Of a stretch of DNA of 34,898 bases, positions 7,701-16,392 are shown one piece after another (the stretch's first letter is position 1; the number at the start of each line of letters is the position of its first letter). The stretch is from Spirogloea muscicola (taxonomy: Eukaryota > Streptophyta > Zygnematophyceae > Spirogloeales > Spirogloeaceae), in assembly GCA_009602725.1 (NCBI GenBank), contig WELB01000341.1, positions 1-34,898 on the forward strand, in the 5' to 3' direction. The position numbers and the translations under genes were made by a program. The notes beneath the pieces were generated by a model that did no database searches, was not told the DNA's origin, and worked only from the letters and a program-made list of their open reading frames with translations.

Positions 7701-10651
7701 ATGAGAGCAGAGGAAGCAATCGTGGCCATACTTTGACCAGCTTTGTCATAGGAGACAGTTGAACTGAAGGGTGAGTGAGGCATGTGATCCATCAGACCCT
7801 GCTCTCTATGCATATGACTCCAGCATAGGCCCAGCTTACACTGTGCACACTCAAGCCGTGGCAGAGAGAGGTAAACAATGAAGTTCACAGAGAGGTAGCA
7901 GTGAAGAGAGTGGGGTGGAGGGAGGATAAGGGGCTGGGGGGCAGGGAGGAACCATCCGCACCCAGTGAAGAAGTAAGGAGGCGAGAATGTCTCGACACGG
8001 AACTCAGTGTTGAGGAAGACAGTGTAGTTGAGCGGCGTGTAGGTGTCACGGAAGTTAGAGCCGGCGAGGTAGATCTTGGCACTCGGTGTCATAGATAGCG
8101 ATGAGTGATACACGCGAGGGATCGTGGAGTTGCCCAGCACCGCAAAGCGTGGCGACACTGTCTCGTTTGACGGGCTTGGATTGGCGACATCCGGCCGATA
8201 CATGTACGCTGGCCCCAAACCCCATGCCACAGATGACGGTGTTGATAAGGTACAGATGTCAGAGAAGGTAAGGTCATCAACTGTTGAGTAGGGCAGCCAG
8301 CTGCTACACTGGCAAGATTGACAGGGCAGGGGATTAAGATGGGAAAAGTCAAAAACAAAGTAAATGAGGGCACCTTGATAGTTGGGGTCGTAAGAGAGGA
8401 AGTAACCGGCCAGGCCGCTCCGCACACCTTGGATGAGCACGATGTCGCCCGTCGGCAGCATCACCATTGGGCTCATGATCCTGTCAAAAGGTGTCAAAGG
8501 GGCAGGCGGTGATGCTGAGAGAGGGTGCTCAACTCTTGCAGAGGAAAGGCAGGCGGCAGGGCAGCTGGGGTACTTGCTGCACTGGCCCAGATGAAGCCGA
8601 GGGGGGAGCGAGAAGAAAGTTTGGTGTGAACGAGGAGAGAACGACCAGTGGGAAGGTTATGTTTGGCACACCGGGTGCCGGGCATGATCTCAATCGTCCA
8701 GCTGGGGTTGGGGTCGTCGACGTCAATGGAGCCACAGCTCTGAGCAGCCGGAATCTGGTTGGCAGGCACCGGATTCTCGCCGCCACCGCACACGATGATG
8801 GTCTGCTTGTATCCCGCATAAGGGTCTAGCGTGAGGAGGGCCGTCCCAGCTGCATGCCCACCCCCACAATCGACGTGCAAACCTCAGTCAGGCTTCTCAC
8901 GGACCACTAAGGTGGTAGTCGCTGCAATGCAAGTTGCAGCGGCGGTGGCACACCGGTCCAGGGGTGGTTGCGGGACGTGGCGTTGATGCCGTCAGGGGCG
9001 GTGATGGGAGGAAAGGTGCGGACGCAGGAGCCATTGATGTAGAAGTTGATCTCGCATGCTAGTGCGCCGGCGAGCACAAAGACGTTCTGGTTTGTCAGCA
9101 CGTGCAGGAAGGGGTACAGGTTGTACGGCAGCGAGTCGTCGAGGATGGGCACATGGTACAGCAGTGGTTTGGCCGAATTTACAAAATACTGGGCCGCCAT
9201 ACAAGAAGAGGTGGCGTCAGTGGCAGCCGGCGGCTAAGGCAGGAAGTAGACAGGAGAATGTAGAAGGGAGAGAGGGTCAAGGATGGAGGTGGAGCGCCAT
9301 GGTGCGAGCAGAGGGAGCAAGAGGGAAGAAGAGGGAGGGAAACGGGCGCAAGATAGTGGCAAAAACTCAGGAGAGAAGCAGCAGAGCACGGCACAAATAA
9401 GGGAAGGGTAGAAGAGAAGGAAGGTAAATCGTGCAGCTTGCCTCAAATGTGGGATTAGGCTGTGAGTTCTTCCCATCGCCGCCGACGCTGTGAGCGCCGC
9501 CTCCAAAGAAGATAATGTTCCCCGATGCAAGGCGGATGGATGACGGGTACCAGCGGTTGGAGCCCATTGTCTGATTGACAACCCAGTCGCAGTCGCCACC
9601 AGGGCCGCAGGGGTAGAACTTCCGCACCGACACGTAGCTGTTCACGAGATTCGGATTCCCGGATATGTTGACGAGAAACGTGCCGCCATTGTTGACTACA
9701 TACCCTTCCGGCGTCGTGTGGCCAGCCGAGCAGAAGGTGTTGGTAATCACCTGAACCACAGCGCCCCCCACAGCTCACAAACATCAGTCACAGCGGCGCA
9801 AAGGGCCAGCACTTCGGCCAGGAGGAGGCCAGTGAGCAAACAGAAGGGGTGGGTTTGCGCAAAAAGGGGGAGGAGCGCAAGTCACTCCACACAAAATCTC
9901 GTCTTGGAGGTGTGCTGGCTGGAGGAAGGAGAGTGGGGAACGGGAAAGGGTGAAGGGACTAGCCCACATAGGAGGGAGGACCAAGAGGCAGCGGGAGAGG
10001 GCATCGAGCGGCAGAGCAGACAGGAGAGGCGAGGTGTGTGAGTGATGGGGATGACAGAAGACAGGAGGGCAATGAGGCAGAGGGGAAGGAGCAGCGGGCA
10101 GCAGGAAAACCCACGTCAAGGCCGCGGCGCTCGTGGGTGTCAAGGTTGAGGAGGACAGAGTAGGCGTAGCCTCCAGTGGTCGTGTCGTTGATGCGCGTCG
10201 GGCCCACGTCGGTGCGGTCGATGAACAGCAGCTCGTTGGTGTGCGTCAGGATGCAGTGCATGGGCGAGATGCCGAGGTCCGGCACGACCACCTCGTGTTG
10301 CCCGCACACTGCAGGGGCGCGGGGCAGTGTCAGCTGTGAGTGGATTCGAACCGCTGACCTTACGATCATCAGGCGTGACTCTAACCGCCGCCGCGCCAGC
10401 TCGGCGCCGTGGCGCTGGCGGCGGTCAAGGCCAGCTGGGCAAAGGCCGACGTTGCTGGCCGTTGATGGCGCCGGATGCCCACCGTCTGGTCCGCCGACGC
10501 AAGCCGGCGCGTGCCGCGGAGGGATGACGGCGGCGGCGCTGCGGGCGCAGAGCAGGCCGGCGACGACGGCGAGCGCCACCGCCGCGGGCGACACCGCCGG
10601 CCGGCGCCTGCAGCTGCGCTGGGCCTCCGTTGGTGGGCTCCGCCCGGCCAT
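2656..10651 (-). CDS. Triple-module glyoxal-oxidase-like secreted protein with proline-rich linkers
   Basis: Predicted secreted or cell-wall protein of about 1,800 residues. Exons, on the minus strand: first exon from 10651 (3' end unresolved), 10308-10115, 9750-9442, 9233-8954, 8849-8672, 8480-8374, 8208-7962, 7630-7435, 7281-6443, 6133-5800, 5679-4347, 4151-3917, 3801-3480, 3260-2656. The N-terminus has an Arg-rich start followed by a hydrophobic signal segment (AVALAVVAGLLCARSAAAV). Three modules follow, each with the glyoxal-oxidase N-domain (LGISPMH-like start, LYP..H.L...G..F..A, CGGG, MPG.R, LPTG) and the DUF1929-type C-domain (GF.TH....QR, PPGYY). Linkers are proline-rich. One exon spans module 2, linker 2 and module 3 in frame, so those two are certainly one polypeptide. 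Module 1 joins through linker 1, where an ambiguous base at 7078 breaks the frame. Glyoxal oxidases are radical copper enzymes that oxidise aldehydes or alcohols and release H2O2; activity here is inferred for module 1 only. Exon 3 ends at a GC donor (9441-9440). Confidence 0.8.
3326..3366. repeat. Interstitial telomere-like repeat in an intron
   Basis: ACCCCTAAACCTAACCCCTAAACCC-type sequence, i.e. degenerate units of the plant/green-algal telomere repeat TTTAGGG, inside the last intron (3479-3261) of the oxidase gene. The same intron has two copies of a GTAGTGGGCGGCAAGTG motif, at about 3423-3440 and 3455-3472. Confidence 0.6.
4707..5095 (-). repeat. Proline-rich linker 2, minisatellite-encoded
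   Basis: About 130 residues made of repeated PPPPPAKS and PPPPAS units, encoded by a GC-rich minisatellite whose plus strand repeats GGTGGCGGCGGTGACTTTGC. Such Ser-(Pro)n sequence is typical of algal hydroxyproline-rich wall glycoproteins, where prolines are hydroxylated and arabinosylated. It reads without interruption from module 2 into module 3. The long Gly/Ala-rich plus-strand frames over it are antisense shadows. Confidence 0.9.
5095..7050 (-). other. Oxidase module 2 (degenerate active site)
   Basis: Second module, starting after linker 1 at about GANFLVLNTNIGIVGTY and ending at VWVQVGGVPAY. The TH of GFSTHGLNMGQR is kept and a Cys remains in LGCHGHTTPDG. However, RWYPSS is replaced by RFRGAA, so the radical Tyr is lost, and the YHS pair is replaced by RMFQAS, so Tyr and His are both lost. 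Introns lie at 6442-6134 and 5799-5680. It is probably not an oxidase. Confidence 0.7.
7040..7150 (-). other. Proline-rich linker 1 with ambiguous base
   Basis: Short linker (PPPPRPPAPSPPPPPPHPP and onward) between modules 1 and 2. The base N at 7078 sits next to a G run. Upstream of it the module 1 frame is open and downstream of it the module 2 frame is open, one base out of register. The exon is 839 nt as given but needs a multiple of three, so the N most likely hides a homopolymer length error. Confidence 0.75.
7150..10308 (-). other. Oxidase module 1 (catalytic residues conserved)
   Basis: First glyoxal-oxidase-like module, on exons 10308 to about 7150. It keeps every residue expected from the fungal glyoxal oxidase active site: the Cys in TFCSAGHTT (about 9735), the radical Tyr in NRWYPSS (Tyr codon 9549-9547), the Tyr-His pair in PRVYHSS (8110-8105) and the C-terminal ligand His in GFNTHSF (about 7495). 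It has seven introns. It is the least similar of the three modules: for example TDVGPTRIN against TDIAVT in the other two. Confidence 0.75.
10333..10390 (-). pseudogene. tRNA-Ile(GAU)-like remnant
   Basis: The minus strand reads GGTTAGAGTCACGCCTGATG, then ATCGTAAGGTCAGCGGTTCG and AATCCACTCA. This resembles the D-loop to T-arm part of bacterial/organellar tRNA-Ile with anticodon GAT preceded by T33. The T-loop TTCGAAT is intact, but the T stem and anticodon stem have mismatches and the acceptor stem is not convincing. It is probably a decayed tRNA or an organelle-derived insert in the first intron of the oxidase gene. Confidence 0.4.
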
Positions 10652-12030
10652 CGCCGCTGATGTCGCAGGGACGATTCGAGCGGCTCCCCTGTGCTCGGTC
10701 GCGGCCCGATCTCACCGGAGCCGCATGGCTTAGGCCCGGGGGGGGGGTTCAATCCGCGGCCGGCGCCGCGACGCCGCGGAGGCCGTCAGGCCCGCCAGTT
10801 GGCCTTTGTCGCGGAGCGGAGCTGGGAGCTCCGGCGCAGGCGGCCGCAGCTCGGCGGCGTTGAGCCTGGCTCGGCCGCCGCGGGCCAGCGGCAGGGCAGC
10901 GCTCGCGCGGCGAGCTCGCTGCTATGGCGGCCGCCGCCGGGTGAGGGAAGGGGGGCGGTGGGGGCCCGTTCTGGGCGTGGCGGCGCGACGGCGGGAAACG
11001 GGGGATGGGGGAGTACGTCTTGCGAGTCGCGACAAGCTTGGCGTCGCGACAAAAGCACGGGCCCGGCGGCGGCGGGCGCGGAGGCGATCCGCGAGCGGCG
11101 CCGCGGCCCCCGCCGGATCATCCGGCAGGGCGAAGATCCTCCCCCCCTCCGCCGCCCCGAGAATCCGGGAATGCGCGGATTGGTGGCCCCTGGGCGGCGG
11201 CGCCGGCGGGGAGGCCGCGGCCCGCCCGGCGCCCGCCACGTGCACCCGGCTGACGTCCCCCGACCGCCGACGTGGCAGCGCCTCCGCCGCCCGCGCGGCC
11301 CGCTCCGCCCGGTGGGCGGCCGCCACGTGGTGGCCGAGCACGCCTGCCGGGACCGTCACGGTACCGCTGATTCCCCGCGCCCCTGCGCAGATACTCTGCA
11401 TCCGCAAATTTCCGGGAAGGGCGGTGGCCGTCGGCTTGCCGGCCACGTCACGTGCGGGCCGTGTCACACGTGCGGTGCCCCAGTTCTGCCGCCCGGACCA
11501 GGGGGCCCCGGCCGGGTCAACGGGGGGTGGGCTCTCCGCCCCGCTGGCAGCCGCCCTTTTGACGGCGATCCATGGGGAGGGCCGCCAGGCGCGCCCGGGC
11601 CGGGCCCCGGCTGCCCCGGGCCGGCCTCGCGGGCAGCTGGCCGAGCTGTGTCCTGTCGTGGAGCCGCCGTTGTGGCAAGCTGGCTCTCCCAGCCACAGCA
11701 CCCATTCACTGCCCCCGCCGCCTTTGGACGAGCTTCACTCCCTCACTGGGACTGCTGCTTCCATTCTTTTGGGCTGGCCTCTCCCAGCCACCAGTTCATC
11801 TGGCCGCGCTTGCTCCCTGCTTCTTGGTGGGACCCCGCGGTTGGGCTGCCCGGCGCCAGGTCGGGCGGGGCGGTGGCACGAGGTGGGGCCCCCACCACCA
11901 CCTCGTCCACTTGCTGACGTCTTGGAGGCTAGTACCCTGCTTTTGCGCCATCCGACCCTATCAGACCCCTTTCTTATTGACTTACTGCGTGATTCATCCT
12001 ACACCACACTGAGATAGCGCTTCTAGCTCC
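10652..12030. other. GC-rich upstream region without a supported gene
   Basis: About 1.4 kb of very GC-rich DNA 5' of the minus-strand oxidase gene. Long open frames exist on both strands, but this is expected at such base composition; they show low-complexity Ala/Arg/Gly/Pro composition and no domain. It probably includes the oxidase promoter. From about 11700 it grades into LINE 3'-UTR-type stem-loop repeats. Confidence 0.5.
11237..11472. promoter_or_regulatory. Cluster of CACGTG (G-box/E-box) motifs
   Basis: Four CACGTG palindromes at 11237-11242, 11324-11329, 11449-11454 and 11467-11472, plus a further CACGTC at 11444-11449, within 240 bp. The cluster lies 600-820 bp upstream of the oxidase start. 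CACGTG is a bZIP/bHLH binding site in the green lineage. High GC raises the chance frequency, so function is inferred. Confidence 0.4.
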
Positions 12031-12239
12031 GTGGTTTGGCCCCTTCGAACCTCGTCAAATCTTTCCGGGTGGCAACTCACAGCCCTTGCCCCCATTGGGA
12101 GAGCCACTTGCATTCTTTCCCTGGCCCCCTTCGAAAATTGTTCATTCATTTCTCTGGGCTGGCCTCTCCCAGCCACCGCCCTCTCCTGGTCTTTCTCCTT
12201 ACAGACCTTGTCCATTCCTTTGGGCTGGCCTCTCCCCCT

Positions 12240-12473
12240 GGCTGTGGACGTGCATGGGGCTCTCGGATCCCACTGGCTCGACCTGTTGGCCAGGCTTGCA
12301 CGGCTCGCTGTGTCCCGCAGGCGCGATGAGCCGACTGACTTCAACGCCGCTGGCTCGTGGGCTCAGGTGTATCGTATGCGCTTGTCCGTCTCCCTCCAGC
12401 GGTCCATGGCCCACGCCTTGCATCTGCGTGCTGGCCGTGCTCTCGCTGCGGCCTCCGGCTTTCGTCAGGGGGA
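12240..12473 (+). mobile_element. LINE ORF fragment
   Basis: The plus frame reads VDVHGALGSHWLDLLARLAR, followed by the AQVYRMRLSVSLQRS and RAGRALAAASGFRQG motifs, colinear with the copy at 25562-25875. It stops at an ambiguous base (12474), where the sequence switches to an inverted LINE segment. Confidence 0.6.
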
Positions 12474-12474
12474 N

Positions 12475-13060
12475 GCGGCGGGCAACGGCGTGACGAGCAA
12501 GTTGGTGGAGCAGTTCGAGCCACCGAGCACCCAACGCCCCATGGGTGTCGATAGCCAGAGGGAAGAACGCGTCGGCTGGCGGATGGTCGGCGTACTTGGT
12601 CACCTTTGCGCGAGCGGCGCCTTCGACCGCATACCCAGCCTGGGTGGCACACTGGACTGGGTGGGAGCGGTCGAAGGCGTCGGTGGTCACCACGTCCAGG
12701 AGAAGACGTGGCCCGCCGGCCTGTGGGGTGGCCACCAGGTCGACTCGCCGGCCGTGGACACCGTCGGCCCTCTCCTGTAGCGGCATGACGCCGGAGTGCT
12801 CCGCAGCCACGGCGGCGGCGGCCTCCGGCTTCCGTCAGGGCGACGTCATTCCCCCGGCTAGCTACTCCGACTTGCATCTCCTGACTAGAGGTCACTGAGC
12901 GTCCGCTGGCTGATGTCTTCGTCCTAGTCCAAAGGCATGGACTGTAGTGTAGTTCTTTTTCCGGCTCCTCTTTCTTTGGCTTGGGATATTGTCCATTCTT
13001 TTTGGGCTGGCTTTGCCAGCCACTCTTCTCTATGGGCGAGCACATTCTTTCTGGCCCCTT
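12475..13060. mobile_element. LINE copy with inverted 5' segment
   Basis: 12475-12815 carries an upstream part of the LINE ORF on the minus strand (RRVDLVATPQAGGPRLLLDV, then IDTHGALGARWLELLHQLAR). From about 12816 the plus strand resumes with AAASGFRQGD, SYSDLHLLTRGH and a stop near 12898, then a 3' UTR with the stem-loop GGCTGGCTTTGCCAGCC (13005-13021). An inverted upstream segment joined to a same-sense 3' end is the pattern left by twin priming during LINE integration. Confidence 0.55.
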
Positions 13061-13179
13061 CAAACATTGTATCATTCTTGTTTTGTTGCGGTGTGGCCAA
13101 TCACAGCCCTCCACTGGAAAAGTCTTTCTTCTCTTCCGACGTCTTTCCGCCCTCTATTCTCTGAAGCGCACATGGAAAG

Positions 13180-14250
13180 GGCTCGCCCATAGAGAAGAGG
13201 GGCTGGCAAAGCCAGCCCAAAAAGAATGGACAATGTCCAAAGCCAAAGAAAGAGATGCCAAAGAAGGACTACTCTACCAAACACAACATCACACTAGGGA
13301 AGCTCACTACCCACGAGTGAGCAACAGCAGGTCAGAACAGCTCGATGCGGGAAAGGGAAGGGGGCCAGAGGAAGCCAGAGGAAGCGCTAAGAAACCAAAG
13401 CACACAAAGAAAGAAAGCAGCTACAAATTACTCAGTAACCCCTGCTAAGCAGCCGCAAATCAGAGAGGCTAGGGTCCTGGAAGTGGGTCCCCTGGACAGA
13501 GCCAGAGGCAGCAGCGAGGGCTCTCCCGGCACGAAGGTGCAGCGCACGGGCCATGGACCTCTGCAGCGAGACGGCCAAGCGCATGCGATACACTTGCGCC
13601 AGCGACCCGGCTGCAGGGAAAGGAGGCGCTCCGCCGAGACCCGGAGGCGGCGGCCAGAGCGCGTCCTGCGCGCGTGTGGACTGCGAGGGCAAGGGAACGT
13701 TGGAACGATACTGCCAGGCGCATCCGAAAGACTTGGGCGAGCGACCCGGCGGCGTTGAAGGCGGGCAGCGCCCCGGGCAGACCCGACCTCCTTCAATAGC
13801 CTGACGGGCAAGCCGCTGGAGGAGATCCAGCCAGCGGCTGCCGAGAATGAAGTAGCTACGAAGCACTCAGTAACTATTGTTGAGCATCCGCAGCTCGGGA
13901 GACACTGATTCCCTCGTAGCGGGTCCCCGGACCAAGGGCCAGACAGGCTGCAGCCAATGCGCAATCGACACGCAGATGCAGCGCGCGTGCCATTGACCGC
14001 TGCAGCGAGACTGACAGGCGCATGCGATACACCTGCGGGAGAGAGCTTGCTGCGTTTGAAGTCAGCCTGCTCCCCGTGGTACTTGCGGGATACAGCGGGA
14101 TACAGCGCTTCGCGAGAGCCAGTGGAGGAGCCTACCCACCTAGCGCCAAACGCCCCGCGGAATACGACGTCGATAGCGAACGTCGATTGCTTTCTTTGGC
14201 CCCTTCGAACTCTGTTCATTCTTCTTTCACTGGGCTGGCCTCTCAAGGCC
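13180..14250 (-). mobile_element. Run of fused LINE tails
   Basis: Minus strand. A degenerate tail (about 14190-13880) is followed by a tail of the FRMRLAVSFQRSLA...HTRAG type (about 13750-13625), fused to a tail of the YRMRLAVSLQRSMA...HLRAG type (about 13618-13432) ending LRLLSRGY-stop. A 3' UTR with the stem-loop at about 13200-13218 follows. No copy has an RT core. Confidence 0.5.
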
Positions 14251-15140
14251 AGCCCAGTAGTAATTTTCCCCCTTCAAGGCCACCGCCCCCTCCTGGAAGA
14301 AGTGGCTCTCCCAACGAGAAGTGGCTCTCCCAATTTGACACAGTGGCTGCGAGAGGCCAGCCCAAACGAATTGACAAGGTTTGAAAGAACAGGATGGCGC
14401 AACAAGCGAGCTCTCCCGAAGGCGGTAAGAGAGAACTGCTCGCTCACAGAAAAGAGGGCTGGCAAAGCCAGCCTAAAAAGAATGGGCAAGGGCTGTGAAC
14501 AGCCAGCCCGAAAATGGAAGCGTTTTCCCTTTTTCCTCTTTCACAGCCCCCGCCCCATTTGGAAGAGCTCACCTTTCCCACCGCCGCCGCGGGCAGCTGC
14601 TGCCCACTCTCTGCGCCGGCTTGCGCGACGAGCGGTGCTCCGATGCCGCGCGACGGCGCGCGGTGCGCTTGTATTGAAATGGAGGCCAAAGCAAGCCAGT
14701 ACACTGATTGTAAGGGGAACAATAAGTCCGGAGGGCCTAAGAGTAACAAACCAGAAAAGAAGGTGGAAAGGGGACTCTAGTCCTCAATAGTGAGCACTCA
14801 CATATCTGCCATCACATACCTAGCTGCCAGACAAAGGAAGGAAGTAGCACTCCCACAGGGGGCAAGGGCTGCGAAATGCCAGCCCAAAAAAGAATTGACA
14901 AAGGTTCGGAGGAACAAAGTATTTGCCAAAGCTGGCAAATACTTTTGGTAGCGATTTCCGGCCCCTTAGAAGATTTTCCGTTCTTGTCGGGCTGGCCTCT
15001 CACAGCTAGTTTCCTTCTCACAGCCCTCTACCCCTTTTTGGGAGAGCGTTCTATATCTCAATGGACCTTGTCCATTTTTCCTGGACTGGCTTTCACAGCC
15101 CTTGGCCCCTCTGGAAGAGCCACTTTTCTCCACTTTGAGT
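14200..15140. repeat. Dispersed stem-loop repeats
   Basis: Several copies of the LINE 3'-UTR-like module (GGGCTGGCC-loop-CAGCC, often preceded by CATTCTTT and followed by GGAAGAGC) lie on both strands, at about 14230-14255, 14457-14480, 14868-14890, 14988-15008 and 15085-15125. A segment at 14670-14710 (GAAATGGAGGCCAAAGCAAG) resembles 748-780. I see no gene here. Confidence 0.45.
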
Positions 15141-15640
15141 CGCGGGCGCACCGTTTTCGAAGTTCTCCTTCAGGTCAGATTGCACAGGAGCAATATTTGG
15201 AACGTCAACAACAGAGTTAAGGACCTAGGCAGATCTCAAGTTTGTGCACAAGTAGCAAATGCAAAGTCCTGTCCTCAGCCGAAGATACACACGCCTCGAT
15301 ACAATAAAGACCAGTAGCCAGAGGAGAGCAAAGGAAAGGCTCTGCGATTTCTAACAAATATGTTGCGAGCATTGACCACATACACTTGGACAGTGCACTG
15401 GACAAGCGTCCAGGACGTCCCTATAACCACCCTCAAAAAAGTACGAGTTAAGTAAGCGGTCGCCTTGACGAATGCGGAGACTGCAATTGGTCCGGTGGGG
15501 GCACTAGCCATCTGACTGATCAGTCGCTGTGTTTGGGTTGCTATGTGCTTCAGCGCGTTTTTGGACCCTTCGAACTTTGGGCTGGCCAATCACGGCCATC
15601 GCCCTCTACTGAAAGAGTCTATCTCTAGTACGCCCTAAGC
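15141..15640. other. Unassigned intergenic stretch
   Basis: No convincing ORF, RNA gene or splice-supported coding segment. One stem-loop repeat (GGGCTGGCCAATCACGGCC) lies at about 15582-15600. Confidence 0.5.
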
Positions 15641-15895
15641 TACCGGCCCGACTGCGACGGCCGCCGTCGACCAGGGGAGCCAGGAATAATGGAGTGTGAA
15701 TTCAAGTGATGGAGGGCCTGTGTGGCCAAATACAAGGCAAGCACAACTGAAAGATGTACATCACCTGCTGCTAAGCTGACCCGCTCAGTAACCACGAGTC
15801 AGCACATAAAGGTCGCTTATATATGCCCGACTACCGGATGGCAGTTGACAAGCTCTTGTGCCACCAGCTAAGGCTTGACCAGCTTCCTAGCCAGG
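15640..15895 (-). mobile_element. LINE tail, inverted relative of the 26345-26540 segment
   Basis: The reverse complement matches 26345-26540 with several shared blocks: AGCTGGTC..CCTTAGCTGGTGGCACA, ATGTGCTGACTCGTGGTTAC, GAGCGGGTCAGCTTAGCAGC and GGCCACACAGGCCCTCCATC. It contains the LTRGY ending of the LINE ORF and the following UTR. Confidence 0.55.
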
Positions 15896-16210
15896 GGAGG
15901 GAGGACCACTTGATACCGTACTCGCCATGAATGTCCTTACACGGATGGAAAATCAACTCACTGTGGTAAAATAGTACATCTTTTGGGGAAGGCCATCTGG
16001 CCTGGTTGGCACCCCGGTCAAGTTTAACCAGGGACCGTCACATCTCCCACTACCGACCACTAACCCGCCGTTGCCAAGGCGGCAACCGCGACAGCTAAAC
16101 GAGAATGTCGCTGTCTTTGGTGCGGGCCCCGCCCGACACATCCCCCCCCCCCCCCGGCGTCAACGAACTTAATCCCATCGCTTTTTTGGCCAATGCTCTG
16201 TCAATCTGTT
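15896..16210. other. Stretch between LINE tail and U6 gene
   Basis: No gene is visible. A 14-nt C run (about 16142-16155) lies 80 bp upstream of the U6 gene. Confidence 0.5.
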
Positions 16211-16218
16211 GATATATG
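16171..16218 (+). promoter_or_regulatory. Putative U6 promoter elements
   Basis: A TATA-like TATATG lies at 16213-16218, about 24 bp before the U6 5' end. AATCCCATCG at 16171-16180 resembles the plant upstream sequence element of snRNA genes (RTCCCACATCG) but lacks two bases. Its distance to the TATA box is about 33 bp, longer than the usual plant Pol III spacing, so the USE call is tentative. Confidence 0.45.
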
Positions 16219-16236
16219 AAAACCGCCACAAAATAG

Positions 16237-16256
16237 GTGTCCTTCGGGACATCCGT

Positions 16257-16288
<32 letters not shown>

Positions 16289-16338
16289 GGCCCCTGCGCA
16301 AGGATGACACGCACAAATCGAGAAATGGTCCAAATTTT
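16237..16338 (+). ncRNA. U6: U6 spliceosomal snRNA
   Basis: Nearly identical to plant U6. It has the 5' stem-loop TGTCC-TTCG-GGACA, then AAAATTGGAACGATACAGAG with the ACAGAGA box at 16272-16278, the AGC triad at 16284-16286, the TGCGCAAGGATGACACGCAC segment and the GGTCCAAAT 3' end. It terminates in seven T (16335-16341), a Pol III terminator. U6 pairs with the 5' splice site and U2 in the spliceosome core. All functional elements are intact, so this is probably a working gene. Confidence 0.93.
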
Positions 16339-16341
16339 TTT
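16335..16341 (+). terminator. Pol III T-run terminator of U6
   Basis: Seven consecutive T directly after the conserved U6 3' end. Confidence 0.85.
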
Positions 16342-16392
16342 GCCTTTACTACCCGCCACCTCGCCGCCGCGAACTTGATGTGCCACGGCGGC

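Noticed and set aside
2656-10651. Three separate glyoxal oxidase genes in tandem
   Set aside because: There is no signal peptide, stop or promoter-like gap between modules, linker 2 is read through in a single exon, and splice phases match throughout.
10691-12017. Long plus-strand open frames (about 400 codons) and a 259-codon minus frame in the GC-rich region
   Set aside because: Low-complexity Arg/Ala/Gly/Pro composition, frames overlapping on both strands and no domain; expected by chance at such high GC.
16141-16155. C run upstream of U6 as a regulatory element
   Set aside because: A simple homopolymer; no support for function.
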